A stretch of 64,000 nucleotides of DNA from positions 57,798,898 to 57,862,897 of the forward strand of contig OU744724.1 in assembly GCA_916613615.1 (NCBI GenBank). The letters run 5' to 3'. Under the pieces are notes generated by a model that searched no databases, was not told where the DNA came from, and saw only the letters and a list, made by a program, of their open reading frames with translations. The DNA is from Steromphala cineraria. Taxonomy: Eukaryota > Mollusca > Gastropoda > Trochida > Trochidae. Below are positions 34,336 through 46,595 of the stretch, piece by piece. The stretch's first letter is position 1; each line of letters opens with the position of its first letter. A program made the translations under genes and the position numbers.

Positions 34336-37300
34336 GAGGAGTCTCTGTGTCGGCAAAGTGTGCTAAAATGACAGATCCATGTCAGGCGTGAAATTTTTAA
34401 GATTTTAATTGTTCCTGTCCATTTGGCATTAAAAAGGCCTGTCAAATCTGTTTACTATTCAATTCTGGATATTTTTGTTAAGAAATTGCCTGATAAAACT
34501 CTCATATTAGTAATTTTGTTTTGGCAGAAACAAATCCCGTTAATTGCCCACACTACTCTGAAGAGCCTGTCAGCTTAGTTTATTTTGAAATACTTGGATA
34601 TTTTTTTAAGAATATGCATGACGGAATTCTGAGATTTGTTTGACAGAACTTTATCCAAGCAATTGCATCTTTGTGTGTTGAATTTATTATGAATGTTCTT
34701 CTGTTTTTGCAAGCTTTGTTTTGTATGGGGCTAGTTTACATTTGATCTTCATAAGCCTGAAATAAACACATGTAATTATTAACTTTTTAAAATGCTATTT
34801 TATTTTCATTTTCTCCAAGGTTACAGATTTCAAGCAATTTTATGAAATGTTCAATTACTTGCATGCATATCAGCTTTGGTTTTTATAATTTACATAATTT
34901 ACATGAATGGTTCTTCAAATATTCATGTAATCTTCTATCACGAGAAATCTTTAGTCACGTTTCAGTTTAAACTCATAATCAGTCACTTTAATACAGTTTA
35001 TATTCTCTTTTCAGATCTCAGATTAAGATTCTGGTTAGATAAGGGAAATAATATCTTGGTGATATTGTTTTATTAGATTACAAAGGAATTGCTGGTATTT
35101 TATAAGAATTTATGAAAGTGAAGATTGATCGGAAGATATTTTCTCTTTGATGTGGAGATGAGATTGGGTATTATAGGAAAATTGGGAATGAATTAACAAA
35201 GACATGTAAAGCCAGTGCAAGTTTTGATTAAAAACGAAACGATTTTAACTTTGTTATGATAAACCTAGATGATGGAAGTCTTTAAGTGCAATTTTCACAG
35301 CATGTAGAATTAAGTTTGCATGTTCTGTTCCAAAGACAATCATACTTTTTGTCAAAGAAATTCTTTGTAATTATTTATGTAATTTGTATAACAAGACATG
35401 TGCTTATAATTAAGAATGATTAATGTCTAAAAAGATTTAACAACAAAGATATCTATTGATGATCTAAACTTCTTTACGACAACTTGTCGGCCGAAAAAGA
35501 TTCAATAAAACCATTCTTTAAGTCTTAAGAAGTAATACTTTGAAACTTTGAAAAATAAAAGTTTTCAAACCATTGATCTAAGGAAAATAACTTTCTTAAA
35601 AGAACAAAAAAGTAAATTTAAAAATTTTCTGTGGATAAATTTTGTTCCTTAAAAGTGCACAACTTGATTTTATTTGCATTCTCCTTCTTTTTTTTAGAGC
35701 TTGTAGAATATATTATGTAACTTATTCGGAAATGTGTTGGTGAATTAAGTTTTGACAATTATCTTTAGAAAGATATTTATCATGAGAAAAATATATGTAA
35801 CAAAATTAATGAAAATATAGAATATATAATATTCAATATGTTGATATTTTCAATAAAGTTATTAAAATATGATAAGCATTCACCCCCTCTCAAATATTAT
35901 AATTGAATTGTGGAGACTGAAATAGAGGAAAAAGAAATTATACCATATAAAATAAGAGATAGTATAAGGCAAGTTAAAATTATTTGTATGAAAGTATGTT
36001 TTTGTTGCTTGTTGTTGTGATTCATGATAAAAAATTTCTCTGGTAGGCCTAAAACTGATGGCACATCCATCCAGTACGTACTGACATTTGTTTGCTGAAA
36101 TTCAGAATAACCAAGTAGAAAAAGGCACCCACTCCACTACTAGAAGTCACCACATACCAAGTTTAGTAAAATATCACTCAAAAGATTTTTAGATAAAGGG
36201 CTGAAGAGGACCCTTCCCCCATGGGTACTGGTTCTATTCAAGCAAGGAACTGGGCATGCATGGTCTTATACTTTTGCTGAAATAGTGTATTCAGATATCA
36301 CATTTGCTCTCTGTCTAAGGCTGGACATAATTTATCGGTTGATTTTACAGATTTTAGGGGGCAATTTGTCCAAAGACATGCAGGATCACAACACAAAAAA
36401 AGCATCTCTGAGTAGATAAAAATGTTTAAGAATTGTTTCAGGCTTGCAAAATAGGTACAGAAATAAAAACCAGCCAATTGTGGATTACGTATTTGAAGAC
36501 ATGTGCTAATTGTAAACATTTCAATTCATGTATTTGCCTATATTGAAAAGATTATAAACCATAGAACATGATTATTTTCCCATTTGTTATGTAAGGGAAT
36601 GAAATTTGGCAACATTTCTTTATTCAAATGGATTCTGAGTAGCCTCAAATTCAACTTTGTTTCAAAGATTCAATAAATCCACTTATTAATTCATTCAGCC
36701 AAAGTTATGGTATTTGATGAATATACAAAAATCTATTGGAAGACTAACGGTCAGTCTAGACTGTCCAGTGCCTTCTGACCAAGATGGTGGACTTCAATCA
36801 GCTGGATTCATTTTGAACTAATTTATTCCACTGATGGCAGAAGCATGCGGCTTGTCTAAATATTTGGGATGGTAGTTGGCATCAAATTTAGTCTGTTTTG
36901 ATAACAGACTTTGATAAGACATTGCCTGTACTTTGAACTTTGCTTATAGGAACATGTCTGTTTACTTAACTTTTGCCCTGTTCCCTACAATTTGAACGTG
37001 AAACTTCTTAATGATTATTCATGCCCATTTGTCATGTTCTTCAACAGAAAATAATTTATCATTGCATTTTTGTTTGAATTGGAACTCTATTTTGAGAAGA
37101 ATATTGACAATGTTCGTAGAATTTTGTTTTGATGTGGATCATTATTTAACTAAAACTTTTGATGAAATATATTCCATATATTCTGACAATTCTGTTTTTA
37201 CAATTTTTATGATGTATGGCAAACCAATCTTTGATGTCTTGTCATATGATAGTTATATAAAGAATCTTTCAGAGGAAATAAGTTCTTTCTTTCATCATTC

Positions 37301-37439
37301 ATTTTGTAAGATTTAAAAAAAGTTTCAAAAACTAAAGAATATATTTCCCTGGATGTACATTATAACCCTGAGGGAATTGTAGTAAAAAGCAGCTTCTAAG
37401 TGCTACGCTTGACCATATTGTTTTGTTTTTATTTCCTGT
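34336..37439. other. Anonymous AT-rich stretch
   Basis: About 3.1 kb with no gene, array or inverted ends that I could delimit. The 101-residue frame at 37011-37316 is AT-biased with no domain. Confidence 0.45.
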
Positions 37440-37612
37440 ATTCAGGTACACAGTTGTACAGCTGGATGGACTGAGTGCAATGTGAATAAGTGCCTTGCCC
37501 AAGGATACAACACAGTGTAAATCCCAGGTAAAACATATTTGGTGTCTCCACCTGAATTCGAACTCAGGACTTTGGTGTGACAGACCAGCAAGCTAGCTAA
37601 ACCAAGGAACTC
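37440..37612 (-). mobile_element. SINE-like family 2, copy 4 (inverted)
   Basis: In reverse complement it carries GAGTTCGAATTCAGGTGGAG (B-box-like TTCGAATTC), ACACCAAATATG, TTGGGCAAGGCACTTATTCA and CATTGCACTCAGTCCATCCA, in the same order as the other copies. Confidence 0.75.
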
Positions 37613-38553
37613 CAAATTTGTCTTTAAGCAATATTTCCTGTTGTTTATGATTAATTTTATGAAGGGACAAGGAACTAGTACAAATATTAAAATTAATTCA
37701 TAGTAAGTGCAAGACTACCCAAATAGCCAATTAAAAGATTCACAACTCATAGTAAAAATACCAACCTTTCATGGTCCTGCCACTGGCTGAAGATTGTACT
37801 GCCTCTATGGTTGCATCCTCAGATAAAGGGTTAAACTTCCAAAGCTATTGATTTAACTGTAACCCGTTTTTATAGGGGAATTTACCCATACTTTTACAAT
37901 TTGAAGACAGATTGTACACATTTCAATGATGTGTCAATATGTCGAAGTCAACTTGCCAGCATTTGCTGCTTTTAGCACGAAGAGTGTTAAATAACGGAAT
38001 TGTACTGAAACATTATAATCATTTCAGTATTACCAAAAGATATTGATAGATGATGAAATCATTCCTTTTTTACCTTAAGCATCAGAGATAAATGAGATTA
38101 TTTTTGTAGGAATTTAAATACCTTTCTGACATTCAGTAGCTTAGTTTGGGGCAAATCCTATAACTGTCATCATTGTAATTGGCAGAATCCATTTGTCCGA
38201 CTCAATTAACAAATCTGTTCAGAGCAGTGTGAAATTACTTGCCCTCATATTTGTAACAATATTGATGACCCTAGACTTTATTTTTGTCCTCAAAAGATGA
38301 TTTGAAATTAAATAGCATCATTCTAATGCCACAGTACAAATTTTTGTTCACTAATTATATTGGTCTTGTTTCACTGATTTGCTGTTATACATTAGAAATC
38401 ATACAACCCTTTTAATTTTCATAAATTGCTAAAGGGGTTTAGCTTTGAAATTGTATGAAACAACTCATTCCTTAAGAGCACAACATCAAACATATCTTTT
38501 TTAAAACAATATTTATTAAAAACAAAATTATGCAAGTAAGACTTTAGGGGTCT
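37613..38553. other. Anonymous AT-rich stretch
   Basis: Nothing recognised. Confidence 0.4.
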
Positions 38554-38760
38554 GTTTAGACTAACATTTAATCTCAGAAGTTTTTTTTTTCAATATTGAC
38601 AATATTTTTAAACAATTCATGTATTATAACAAATTGGAGCCTAGAACATGTTTTAACTTTAACTATAAAGCTGAGAATCTAGACTTGCTTACTTTTCTAG
38701 ACTGGGTTGGTCGTCAATTAAATACTTTTGATTTAGGGTTTGGATGGCAAACTAGGGTAG
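38554..38760 (+). repeat. Dispersed 'AGTCTGG...' repeat, copy
   Basis: TTAGACTAACATTTAATCTC, AATATTGACAATATTTTTAA, CTAGACTTGCTTACTTTTCT, AGACTGGGTTGGTCGTCAAT, TTAGGGTTTGGATGGCAAAC: an end-to-end match by eye to 31793-31981. Confidence 0.78.
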
Positions 38761-39020
38761 TCTAGACTAACATATAGTCCCTGAAGAAAAGATTTTTTGT
38801 TGAAATTTTACTTTTTAATATTTGCTATGAAAAAAATAAAAAGGGAATACTGAACAATGCTTAGCTTATGGCTGAGGCAACTAGACTGGCCACTAGTTTC
38901 TAGACTTACAAAGGCTCTATTTAATTTTGCTTGGATGACAGACTATGGGTATATAGTCCTGCTTCATGACTTGCAATAAATAGGAGCCTTTAATACAGTC
39001 TAAGTCATAATTCTGCAAGT
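38761..39020 (+). repeat. Second, diverged copy in tandem
   Basis: Starts again with GTCTAGACTAACATATAGTC and ends TGGATGACAGACTATGGG near 38950, so it is a diverged copy directly after the previous one. The middle differs (GAAATTTTACTTTTTAATAT). Confidence 0.5.
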
Positions 39021-40294
39021 CTAGATTGACTGAATACAAGTGAAAACCTAAAAAATTAAAATAATATAAATGAAGGTGTAGTTATCATCTTAAATATTTC
39101 ACAGACTAAATTTTAGTCTAACAAAAATGTTTTAAGTATTGGTAAAGATTTAATGCAAGCCTCCGAGGCTGAGGCTGAACAAGTACCGAGTGACGGTTCA
39201 AGGAATTTGAAAAATGGGGATGAGGGCCACTTATGAAAAGGGGCCCCCTCAAAATTCACCCTTTTAATAGTAAATTTATAAATATAAACAACAAAATTAA
39301 AACAGAGAATGGGGAGGGGATCCTGAACTCTGAACAGTGCCCTTGTATCCGGCACTGATAACATAATTCTTCCACTAAAGTTCTTGTAATCAATTTAAGG
39401 AAGAATTAATGAGAGGTGTCAGGAACTTGGCACACTTCTGGAATCTTCATTAAAGTCAAATTGATGATAAAATACTGGAATTTATTTCTTGAATTTAGTG
39501 CTTTCGGTTGACCGTTTCAATTTATTGCTGCATACCAAACATTTCCCAAATTCTTGCTCTCTCTATCTCAGTGATTTATTGATTTAGATTAATTTTCCAC
39601 ATTTCATCAGTCAAGAAATTTGGTGTCTTCATTTATTTTTTTAAAAATCATTAACCACACTGTATTTTCTAAAAATAAATGTTATTTATTTAAATCAAAT
39701 TAAATAGTAGATAAAAATAATCTTTAAACAAAAGCGTTCAATTATTTACATCTTTGATAAAAGCTTAATAATTATTGTTCATAAGTAAACCAAAATAACA
39801 AATCAAGTGATAAATTTACATTATTCTTAATTTAAAATATGTCAAGCTTTATCTTATGAAGATATTTCTTGGAATTAAAAGATTTGTATTTCAATCTGGC
39901 GTTCCATATCAATTTTAAGATTTAAGATAAGATTTAAAAAGATTATTTATTTTCAAGTCAATTTAAATTGCTGACATTGCATCTCAATTCAGTTTCTCAA
40001 GTATATACGTTCCATGTGTTGGTATCCGTTCCATGTGTTCCGTTCTTGCATGTGTTTCCCCATCTGGTGTGATCGTTCATGCATGAACACTTACGTGCTG
40101 GCCCAGAACTAATGCAGACCCTTATCAGCACAACTCAAATATTTAGAATACAATTCAATCTCAATCAGAGCCTTTACTTGGGTTAAAGTGGCCTTCAGCC
40201 AGCTGTTAAAATTAGTTGATTTTCATTTACTGGAAGTGTCATTTTACTGGAACCATTGTCCTCATTGCAGGTTTTGAGGACATTATTATATAGA
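39021..40294. other. Anonymous AT-rich stretch
   Basis: Nothing recognised. A short GC-richer patch at 39160-39350 (CCTCCGAGGCTGAGGCTGAA, GGGGCCCCCTCAAAATTCAC, GGGGAGGGGATCCTGAACTC) may be a fragment of an unidentified repeat. Confidence 0.4.
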
Positions 40295-40314
40295 TTGTTA
40301 TATATATATATATA
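40295..40314. repeat. TA microsatellite
   Basis: Run of TA dinucleotides directly before another dispersed repeat fragment. Confidence 0.85.
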
Positions 40315-40316
40315 TG

Positions 40317-40445
40317 TTAGACTAATATTCAGTCTCTGAAAAATAATAATTCTCAAAAACAACTATTTCATTAAAGATAAGAAAGGAGCCTCAGAGAATT
40401 GGAAATTTGAGAGTGTAGTTCACTGCAGATCTAGACTTGCTTTTA
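40317..40445 (+). repeat. Dispersed 'AGTCTGG...' repeat, 5' fragment
   Basis: TTAGACTAATATTCAGTCTC and GATCTAGACTTGCTTTTA match the 5' and middle parts of the copies at 31793 and 38554. The 3' part is missing. Confidence 0.6.
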
Positions 40446-40559
40446 TAGAGGTTTTGTTAAGTCAAAATAATATTAACAGTCTGATTGTAAAACTAACTTT
40501 ATGCTGAAGCTTGTGAAATGTGTAGGTCTTAAAAGAGCCTATAAATTGCCATTAGATCA

Positions 40560-40745
40560 TTCACATTGTGGTTGAAGAAGCTAGAATGCTTGCCTCTCAT
40601 GCCAATTGTCCATGTTCAAATCAAAGTGCTTGTGGAGGCACCAGATGTCTATAATCTTTGTCTCTTTTGTCAAAGCCCCTTGTCAAGGCACTTTATCCAC
40701 ATTGGTTTCAGTTAACACAGCTGTACATATTGGCACTTAAAGAGA
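40560..40745 (+). mobile_element. SINE-like family 2, copy 5
   Basis: TTGTGGTTGAAGAAGCTAGA, ATGTTCAAATCAAAGTGC (decayed B box), GGAGGCACCAGATGTC, then CAAGGCACTTTATCCACATT and GGTTTCAGTTAACACAGCTG. Same order as the other copies. Confidence 0.7.
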
Positions 40746-40810
40746 GGAGGAATGGAATTTTAAAATGCTCTTTATGCTCTTGTGGAAATCTTTAAAGATA
40801 AACATTTTCC

Positions 40811-41308
40811 TTAAAGAGACACAGAGTATGTTGATAGGATCACATATGTCAAATTTTGAAATCGATGTTATTACATCGGGAACCACTAACTGTTACTGAA
40901 AATAACAAGTTAAAGGTCAATCAGTACATTAGAGCGAAAGTACGGCCATTCAAAGTCGGGATTTTGATCGAAAACCGGACAATGTGGCTCGAATGGCGCG
41001 CGCAAATTCGCCAAACGTAATTTCGAAACCTTGTCATAAGCTGACAGGAAGATATATTCGATTCGATAGTGTTTATTAGGTATTGTAACTAATAGGTAGA
41101 TTAATTGGATGCATAATTTCGAATAATAAACATATTTGAGATGTTTTCTTGATTTTTCCATAAAATCAAGCATTTTAGAGATATTATGCATAAAGGGATA
41201 TACTTGCAAGTCCAGTGATGAGATATGAACTTCAATCAGCATATCAGATATTTTGTAGCTTATCAAAACCAAATAAAATTTTAAGAAAGATACTCTGTGT
41301 CACTTTAA
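40811..41308 (-). mobile_element. TTAA-flanked MITE (~498 bp), copy 2
   Basis: TTAA|AGAGACACAGAGTATG at the left and ATACTCTGTGTCACT|TTAA at the right. It aligns in reverse complement with 4933-5431. The minus-strand 120-residue frame (40910-41272) is the longest in the family, but copies 1 and 3 break it with a frameshift and stops respectively, so it is probably not under selection. Confidence 0.9.
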
Positions 41309-42919
41309 GAGAGCAATTAATGGATGATGATGATGCAAATGATAAAATAGCGATCCGAACAACTTGAGGTTTATTTTTCATTTTGATACTTGAATTATTT
41401 CTTTCCCTGATATCGTCACTATATTTAAAAATGTGAATATGGTTGAAAGTTGATATATGTGCTCTATCTTTGATGAATATAAAACCCTTTTAAAACAATT
41501 TCAAAATTTTAATAATTTGTATATTTGAACTCAATAATGGGATATTTGATCTATGTTAATGTTAAAATTCAAATACATTTAGTGCAGCCAAATTATCATC
41601 TGTATTCCATCCTTTGGTTATTTTATCAATAAAAGTCAAAATTTCTTCTATGGCCTATTGTAAGGAATCAAAAGGAGTTCAAAGGGAATAATGTGGAGAT
41701 GATCACTTGCATCAAGCATTGTTCTGGAACCAGCAGGTAATAGGTTAATATCAATCACTTTGGTTCTTCAATTACTGCCAACTGTTGACATCTTTCTCCT
41801 TTTAACTTTTTAGTCATGCAATTTAAGAATGTCTGTGAAATACTTTTTGAGGCTGATATATGACAAACTGCAAGGATTACTTCCAGCTTTGATGCCAAAA
41901 TTTATCTAATTATATCCAAACCAAGTGTTAATGTGAGACCTGAAGTCCCTGGTTTAGACCAAACGTTCTGTGATTTTTCCTCCCTGTCTTCATCAAAGCC
42001 AGAATCTGTCTGCCTGTTCTGTTATTTAGCTTTTGGCGCTAAAAGTGAATTACCAAACCTGGAATCACCAGTTAAACTCAGCCTTTTCATCTGAAGAGTA
42101 AGCTAGGATGATTCGTCACCTAAACATGAAAAGACTTTTGGCATGCATGAAAATGATGTCTTACTAAAATGCCTCTGAAATAAATCTCTGAATATGAGGA
42201 TCAGAATGACTGGTAATTCTCATGAAGTGAGACAGTGGTGCTGTGGTTGACATTTTGATCTATATGGGGGTTTACAAACCTATCTAGTTTCTACTACTTC
42301 AAAGAATGTATATTACTGTTAAACCATTTTGATAGGTAAGTAGATGATTGGAATTTAGAGAAATCTTAAGTTACAGACAAAATTGTCCATTCTTCTTGAT
42401 TTAAACAGTGATTCAAAATTGATCTGAACTGATAAAAGGAAATGTTGGGTATATGTTATATGATAACAAATTAAAGTGAACAAAAGGCAAATGTGGATAG
42501 AATAAATGAAAAACAAATTGTATGTTATATATTTTTAATTCTTCAAATCAAGATTTTTTATATACGGTATTATACAGATAGATTATTGGTAATAATGGAG
42601 AAGGCACTTTAACTATGAATTTTATCTAAATAATCTTAATTTCTTGAATAAACAGTAAAAAATGCTATGTAAAGTAGATTCTAAATCAGAGGTTAAAGTT
42701 GCTGAGTCGTCACTTTTCTGTGGAATCTTTGAAAAGGTGACACATTACATGTCGACCTCGTCTTTCAACTGGCGCTAATTGGGAGGATAAATAAGTCTGG
42801 GGTTGCTCTTCATGATGTGTGGAGGGTTCGGGAGATAAAACAGTGTGATGTAAACACTGTAGAGTTACTCTTTGACTTGCCGAGATCAAGAATATTGCCA
42901 CACACATACATGGCTATCA
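41309..42919. other. Anonymous stretch
   Basis: No gene or repeat delimited. 42700-42920 is less AT-rich and has overlapping frames on both strands (42710-42907 and 42817-43116), neither recognisable. Confidence 0.4.
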
Positions 42920-43080
42920 TCCAGCGGTGGGGGGTTGAGGGTTGTTGTGGTTCAGGGGGTCTGGACCCCCCTCTTTTGAAAATCATTCAAAAGCACATAT
43001 CCCCCCTCCCCCTGACGATTTCTGAATCCGAACCCCAACTCACCCTTTCCAAAAATCCTGGATCAGCCACACATATACCA
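42920..43080. repeat. GC-rich dispersed element fragment
   Basis: GGGGGTTGAGGGTTGTTGTG, then the near-palindrome GGGGGTCTGGACCCCC (42955-42970), CATATCCCCCCTCCCCCTGA and CCAAAAATCCTGGATCAGCC. Composition differs sharply from the flanks. A partial relative lies at 34250-34335. The 99-residue frame at 42817-43116 reads through it. Confidence 0.6.
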
Positions 43081-44074
43081 GCATCATTGCTTCAGTCAGC
43101 TGGTTCATTTATTTAATACATACATGACACAGTTTACTCACAAATGTCAGATAATAGTTTCTCATTCTTTCAAGCAGGCATCTTGTAATTGCTCTTCGTG
43201 TATACATCATGTATTTCTGATTCAATATTCTCATTTGTCTATTTTGTTCATTCAACAGTTTCATCAAAAATTCATTTTTCATTTTTTTGCTTTGACCAAT
43301 TTTTCATTTTTGTAGAGATAGGTTTTTCTCATCTATCAGTTTCCCTTTTATAACCTTTGATTTTTACAATAATCCAAAATTGTTATATACTTTCTAAACA
43401 TGAATGTATATGAAATTCATTGAATTGTTTAAAGGTTTAACTAAATAATAAGAGAGTAAGATTAATTTGTACAACCATTTCAAAAGTTTCTGTTCAAACA
43501 ATCAAGTATGTATACAAAATATGTTTACATTTAACATTATTTAACATTACTTTGTGGTATATCATCTTTATCAATCTTGATCAGCTTTGACTGCATGATG
43601 GCTATACTTGCTATGAAAGATTAATTCAACTATGTTTGAAGATATATTAGTAAATCTAATGCCCATATGGTGAAACCGATGACCTATATAAATTATTATA
43701 TGTGCTAATGTACATGTATTACTTATATATCTAGCCAGCGCATCATATATTCTACAGACTTTGTCACCTAAAACGTTATTGATATCCAAGGTCTTACTTT
43801 GACATCAGTTCTCTTTTTACAAATGTTTATTCACATGAACTCTTGTTTGTTATTTATCAAGGCGCAGAATTATCCCTTGGAAGTCTTTCTGTTACACATG
43901 ATATTAATTTATAAACATATATAAACTAACAATAATGTAATCAAAAGAACTAACATAATTTGACATACTTTATGCTCAAATAAGGACATTTGAATTACAA
44001 TTCAACCTTCCCACACTGTCTTGAATGAATATCTTTGAATGAATCTCAAATATATAAATGTATCTCTTGCTCTT
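43081..44074. other. Anonymous AT-rich stretch
   Basis: Nothing recognised. Confidence 0.4.
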
Positions 44075-44690
44075 TAAGACAACTCTAGTGTTCTTGAGGA
44101 ATGGGAGTGACTGGAATAAAACCAAAGGTAATGGATAACATAATCTGAAGTCAATTTATAGTTAAAGAGAACTAACAATGTTGAATAATTAAGCCTTCTT
44201 GGTCATTGAGATAATATTAACTTTTTTTACCCATTTCACCGCAGTGTTCTTGTAGACAGTAAGTCATTGGAACAGAACCTTTGAATACCAGAGTCTGCAA
44301 TCAATTGATAATTCATTAGAGATATGTTGAATGAGCCTTCCTTTATTGTTCTTGAGAAAATCATTGAGATAATATTCACTTTATTGAGACCCATTTCACC
44401 GCAGTGTTCTTGTAGACAGTAAGTCATTGGAACAGAACCTTTGAATACCAGAGTCTGCAAACAATTGATAATTCATTAGAGATATGTTGAATAACACTTA
44501 ATTCCTTCATTGTCCTTGATGAAATGAAACCTCTCTCAGTGTTCATAAAGACAGGAACTTACTGGAATGGTACCAATTGATAACAGAGTCTGTGGTCAAT
44601 TGATAATTCATTAGAAATATGTTGAATAACCCTAAATTCCTTCATTGTCCTTGATGAAATGAAACCTCTCTCAGTGTTCATAAAGACACT
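44075..44690. repeat. Tandem array, 160/135-bp units
   Basis: CCATTTCACCGCAGTGTTCT at 44231 and 44391 (160 bp apart, almost identical units). It is followed by 135-bp units with CCTCTCTCAGTGTTCATAAA at 44530 and 44665, and preceded by a diverged unit from 44075. All share CAGAGTCTG, CAATTGATAATTCATTAGA and ATGTTGAATAA. Confidence 0.88.
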
Positions 44691-45409
44691 TATTGTTCTG
44701 GAGAAGAAGATGAAAATATGTGTTTAGGGCGTGGCCCCTGTGGCCCTTATTAGGGGTCACAGGGCCACCAAAGCTACAATTTATAATCCTCACTAGTCAA
44801 GGAGTCTGTACACAAAGTTTTAGGTTTCTAGGCCTCATGGTTCTGGAGAAGAAGATGAATATAGGTTTTTAGGCCGTGGCCCCTGTGGCCCTTATTAGGG
44901 GTCACTGGGCCACCAAAGCTACAATTTATAATCCTCACTATTCAAGGGGTCTGTATACAAAGTTTCAGCTTTCTAGGCCTCATGGTTCTGGAGAAGAAGA
45001 TGAAAATAGGTTTTTAGGCCGTGGCCCCTGTGGCCCTTATTAGGGGTCACAGGACCACGAAAGCTACAATTTATAATCCTCACTAGTCAAGGGGTCTGTA
45101 CACAAAGTTTTAGGTTTCTAGGCCTTATGCTTCTGAAGAAGAAGATGAAAATAGGTTTTTAGGGCGTGGCCCCTGTGGCCCTTATTAGGGGTCACAGGGC
45201 CACCAAAGCTACAATTTTTTATCCTCACTAGCCAAGGAGTATGTACACAAAGTTTTAGGTTTCTAGGCCTTATGGTTCTGGAGAAGAAGTCGAAATTCCA
45301 CAAAGTTTACGGACGGACGGATGGACGGACGGACGGACGGACGGACGGACGCCGGACACCATGCCATGCCATAAGCCCATCGGGCCTTACAGGCCAGATG
45401 AGCTAAAAA
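44691..45409 (-). mobile_element. Non-autonomous element with 145-bp array, copy 2
   Basis: Inverted relative to 10308-10940. The GAGAAGAAG word falls at 44701, 44846, 44991, about 45136 and 45281 (145-bp spacing), followed by AAACTTTGTGG in reverse, a GGAC run at about 45312-45351, CCATGCCATGCCATAAGCCC and GGCCAGATGAGCTAAAAATT. It has one more unit than copy 1. The 61-residue minus frame at 45118-45303 is repeat-derived. Confidence 0.9.
45312..45351. repeat. GGAC microsatellite
   Basis: About ten GGAC units inside the head of the 145-bp-array element. The other copy has only GTCCGTCCGTCCG at 10368-10380, so the run has expanded here. Confidence 0.9.
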
Positions 45410-45423
45410 TTAATACAAATTGA

Positions 45424-45710
45424 TAATTTAATCAAGCATTCCTAAAATAACTAAATATGATTTGAAAACATTTACCGATCAACTACAGCCATATTTAATT
45501 AGGACATGGAAACAAACTGATATTTTATAAAGTATTCCTAAAATAACTAGATATTATTTGAAGACATTTACCGATCAACAATCAACAGATTTAATCAAGA
45601 CATGGATACTGATTGATATTTTAATCAAGCATTCCTAAAATAACTAAATATGATGTGAAAACATTTACAAACAGCTATAGAACAGATTCAATCAGGCCGA
45701 ACATTGATTC
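45424..45710. repeat. 97-bp tandem trimer
   Basis: ATTCCTAAAATAACTAAATA-type text at 45438, 45534 and 45631, with ACATTTACCGATCAAC and TTTAATCAAGACATGGA in register. Confidence 0.85.
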
Positions 45711-46220
45711 CTGATCAGACTTGTTGATAGCAGAGGATGGCATTCATCAGCACGACCTCTCGCCAGGAAAACATCGCACCGTACATCGGGATTACGTGAG
45801 CAGTCATCTAATCCCAGAAGGAAGGCCACTGTGCAAAAGAAATGGTTTTCTTGCTCATATGGAAACGATTACATATCTTCATTAAGATTAAACCTTACCT
45901 ATAGCTGTCACCTAGCTTTTGCATAATATACACGAACACAATATTTAGAGGATATTTAATTGTCTTTTCTTGACAAATACATATATCTTTTTAGTACCCA
46001 TACGGTTGAAAATAAGTGGTGACATATTTTCAATATGAGCACTAGTGCACATATCACTTTTGCCTAGCAACGATTGTTGTAGCGCGAGTTCCCATATTTT
46101 TTTGCCTATGACGTCGTAACATCATTGTTCGTGCATGACGTCACTGTAGCCGGCCGTCGCAAGGGAAGCGGCCCGTTTCTTGGATATTTCTAAGATGGTA
46201 AAATGAAATAGAAACAGTAA
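45711..46220. other. Mixed stretch with a second palindrome-type fragment
   Basis: GATATTTAATTGTCTTTTCT, TGACAAATACAT near 45950 repeats the arm text of the 3668 palindrome. GCCTAGCAACG and TGACGTCA (46136-46143) follow, like the CRE module, and then a GC-rich GTAGCCGGCCGTCGCAAGGG patch. 45711-45840 is not recognised. Confidence 0.5.
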
Positions 46221-46373
46221 TAAAGAAATTATTACTCGAGGAAGTGTGTCATATAACCTTTACGAAACTCGTGCATTTTTTGTGTATAACCCTCGCTCTC
46301 GCTCGGGTAATACAAAAATTCACACTCGTTTCGTAAAAGTCATATGACACACTTCCTCAGGTAATAATCTTTA
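46221..46373. repeat. Foldback palindrome, ~70-bp arms
   Basis: TAAAGAAATTATTACTCGAG, GAAGTGTGTCATATAACCTT, TACGAAACTCGTGCATTTTT is matched in reverse complement by the text ending ACACACTTCCTCAGGTAATA ATCTTTA. The loop is about 15 bases (CTCGCTCTCGCTCGG). Confidence 0.9.
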
Positions 46374-46595
46374 TATCTCATTGAGTGAGGTACAAAGTTA
46401 ATATTTTCACAAGTGGTGCAGACAAATTTTCTGTATTTATTTTATGATTAAATTGTCATATTTCTATCAAAATGTAAGAGGATTTAGATTGAGTTGCTCT
46501 TGAAAGAGAACCTGTTGCCTTTGTGTCATTGTGTCAGAGCATTGTTCTATGACGTCAGACCATTGTTGTTATCAGTCACTAGTGACCCAGGGTCT
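46374..46595 (+). repeat. CRE/CACTAGTGAC module, copy b
   Basis: TTTCTGTATTTATTTTATGA, GATTTAGATTGAGTTGCTCT, TGACGTCA at 46550-46557 and CAGTCACTAGTGACCC near 46576. Same order as 3816-4010, and again directly after a foldback palindrome. Confidence 0.75.

Noticed and set aside
40910..41272. 120-residue minus-strand frame as a conserved small protein
   Set aside because: It lies inside the 498-bp MITE. Copy 1 has a one-base shift and copy 3 has in-frame stops, so the frame is not maintained.
42817..43116. 99-residue plus-strand frame as a gene
   Set aside because: It reads through a GC-rich dispersed element with a related fragment near 34250 and shows no domain.
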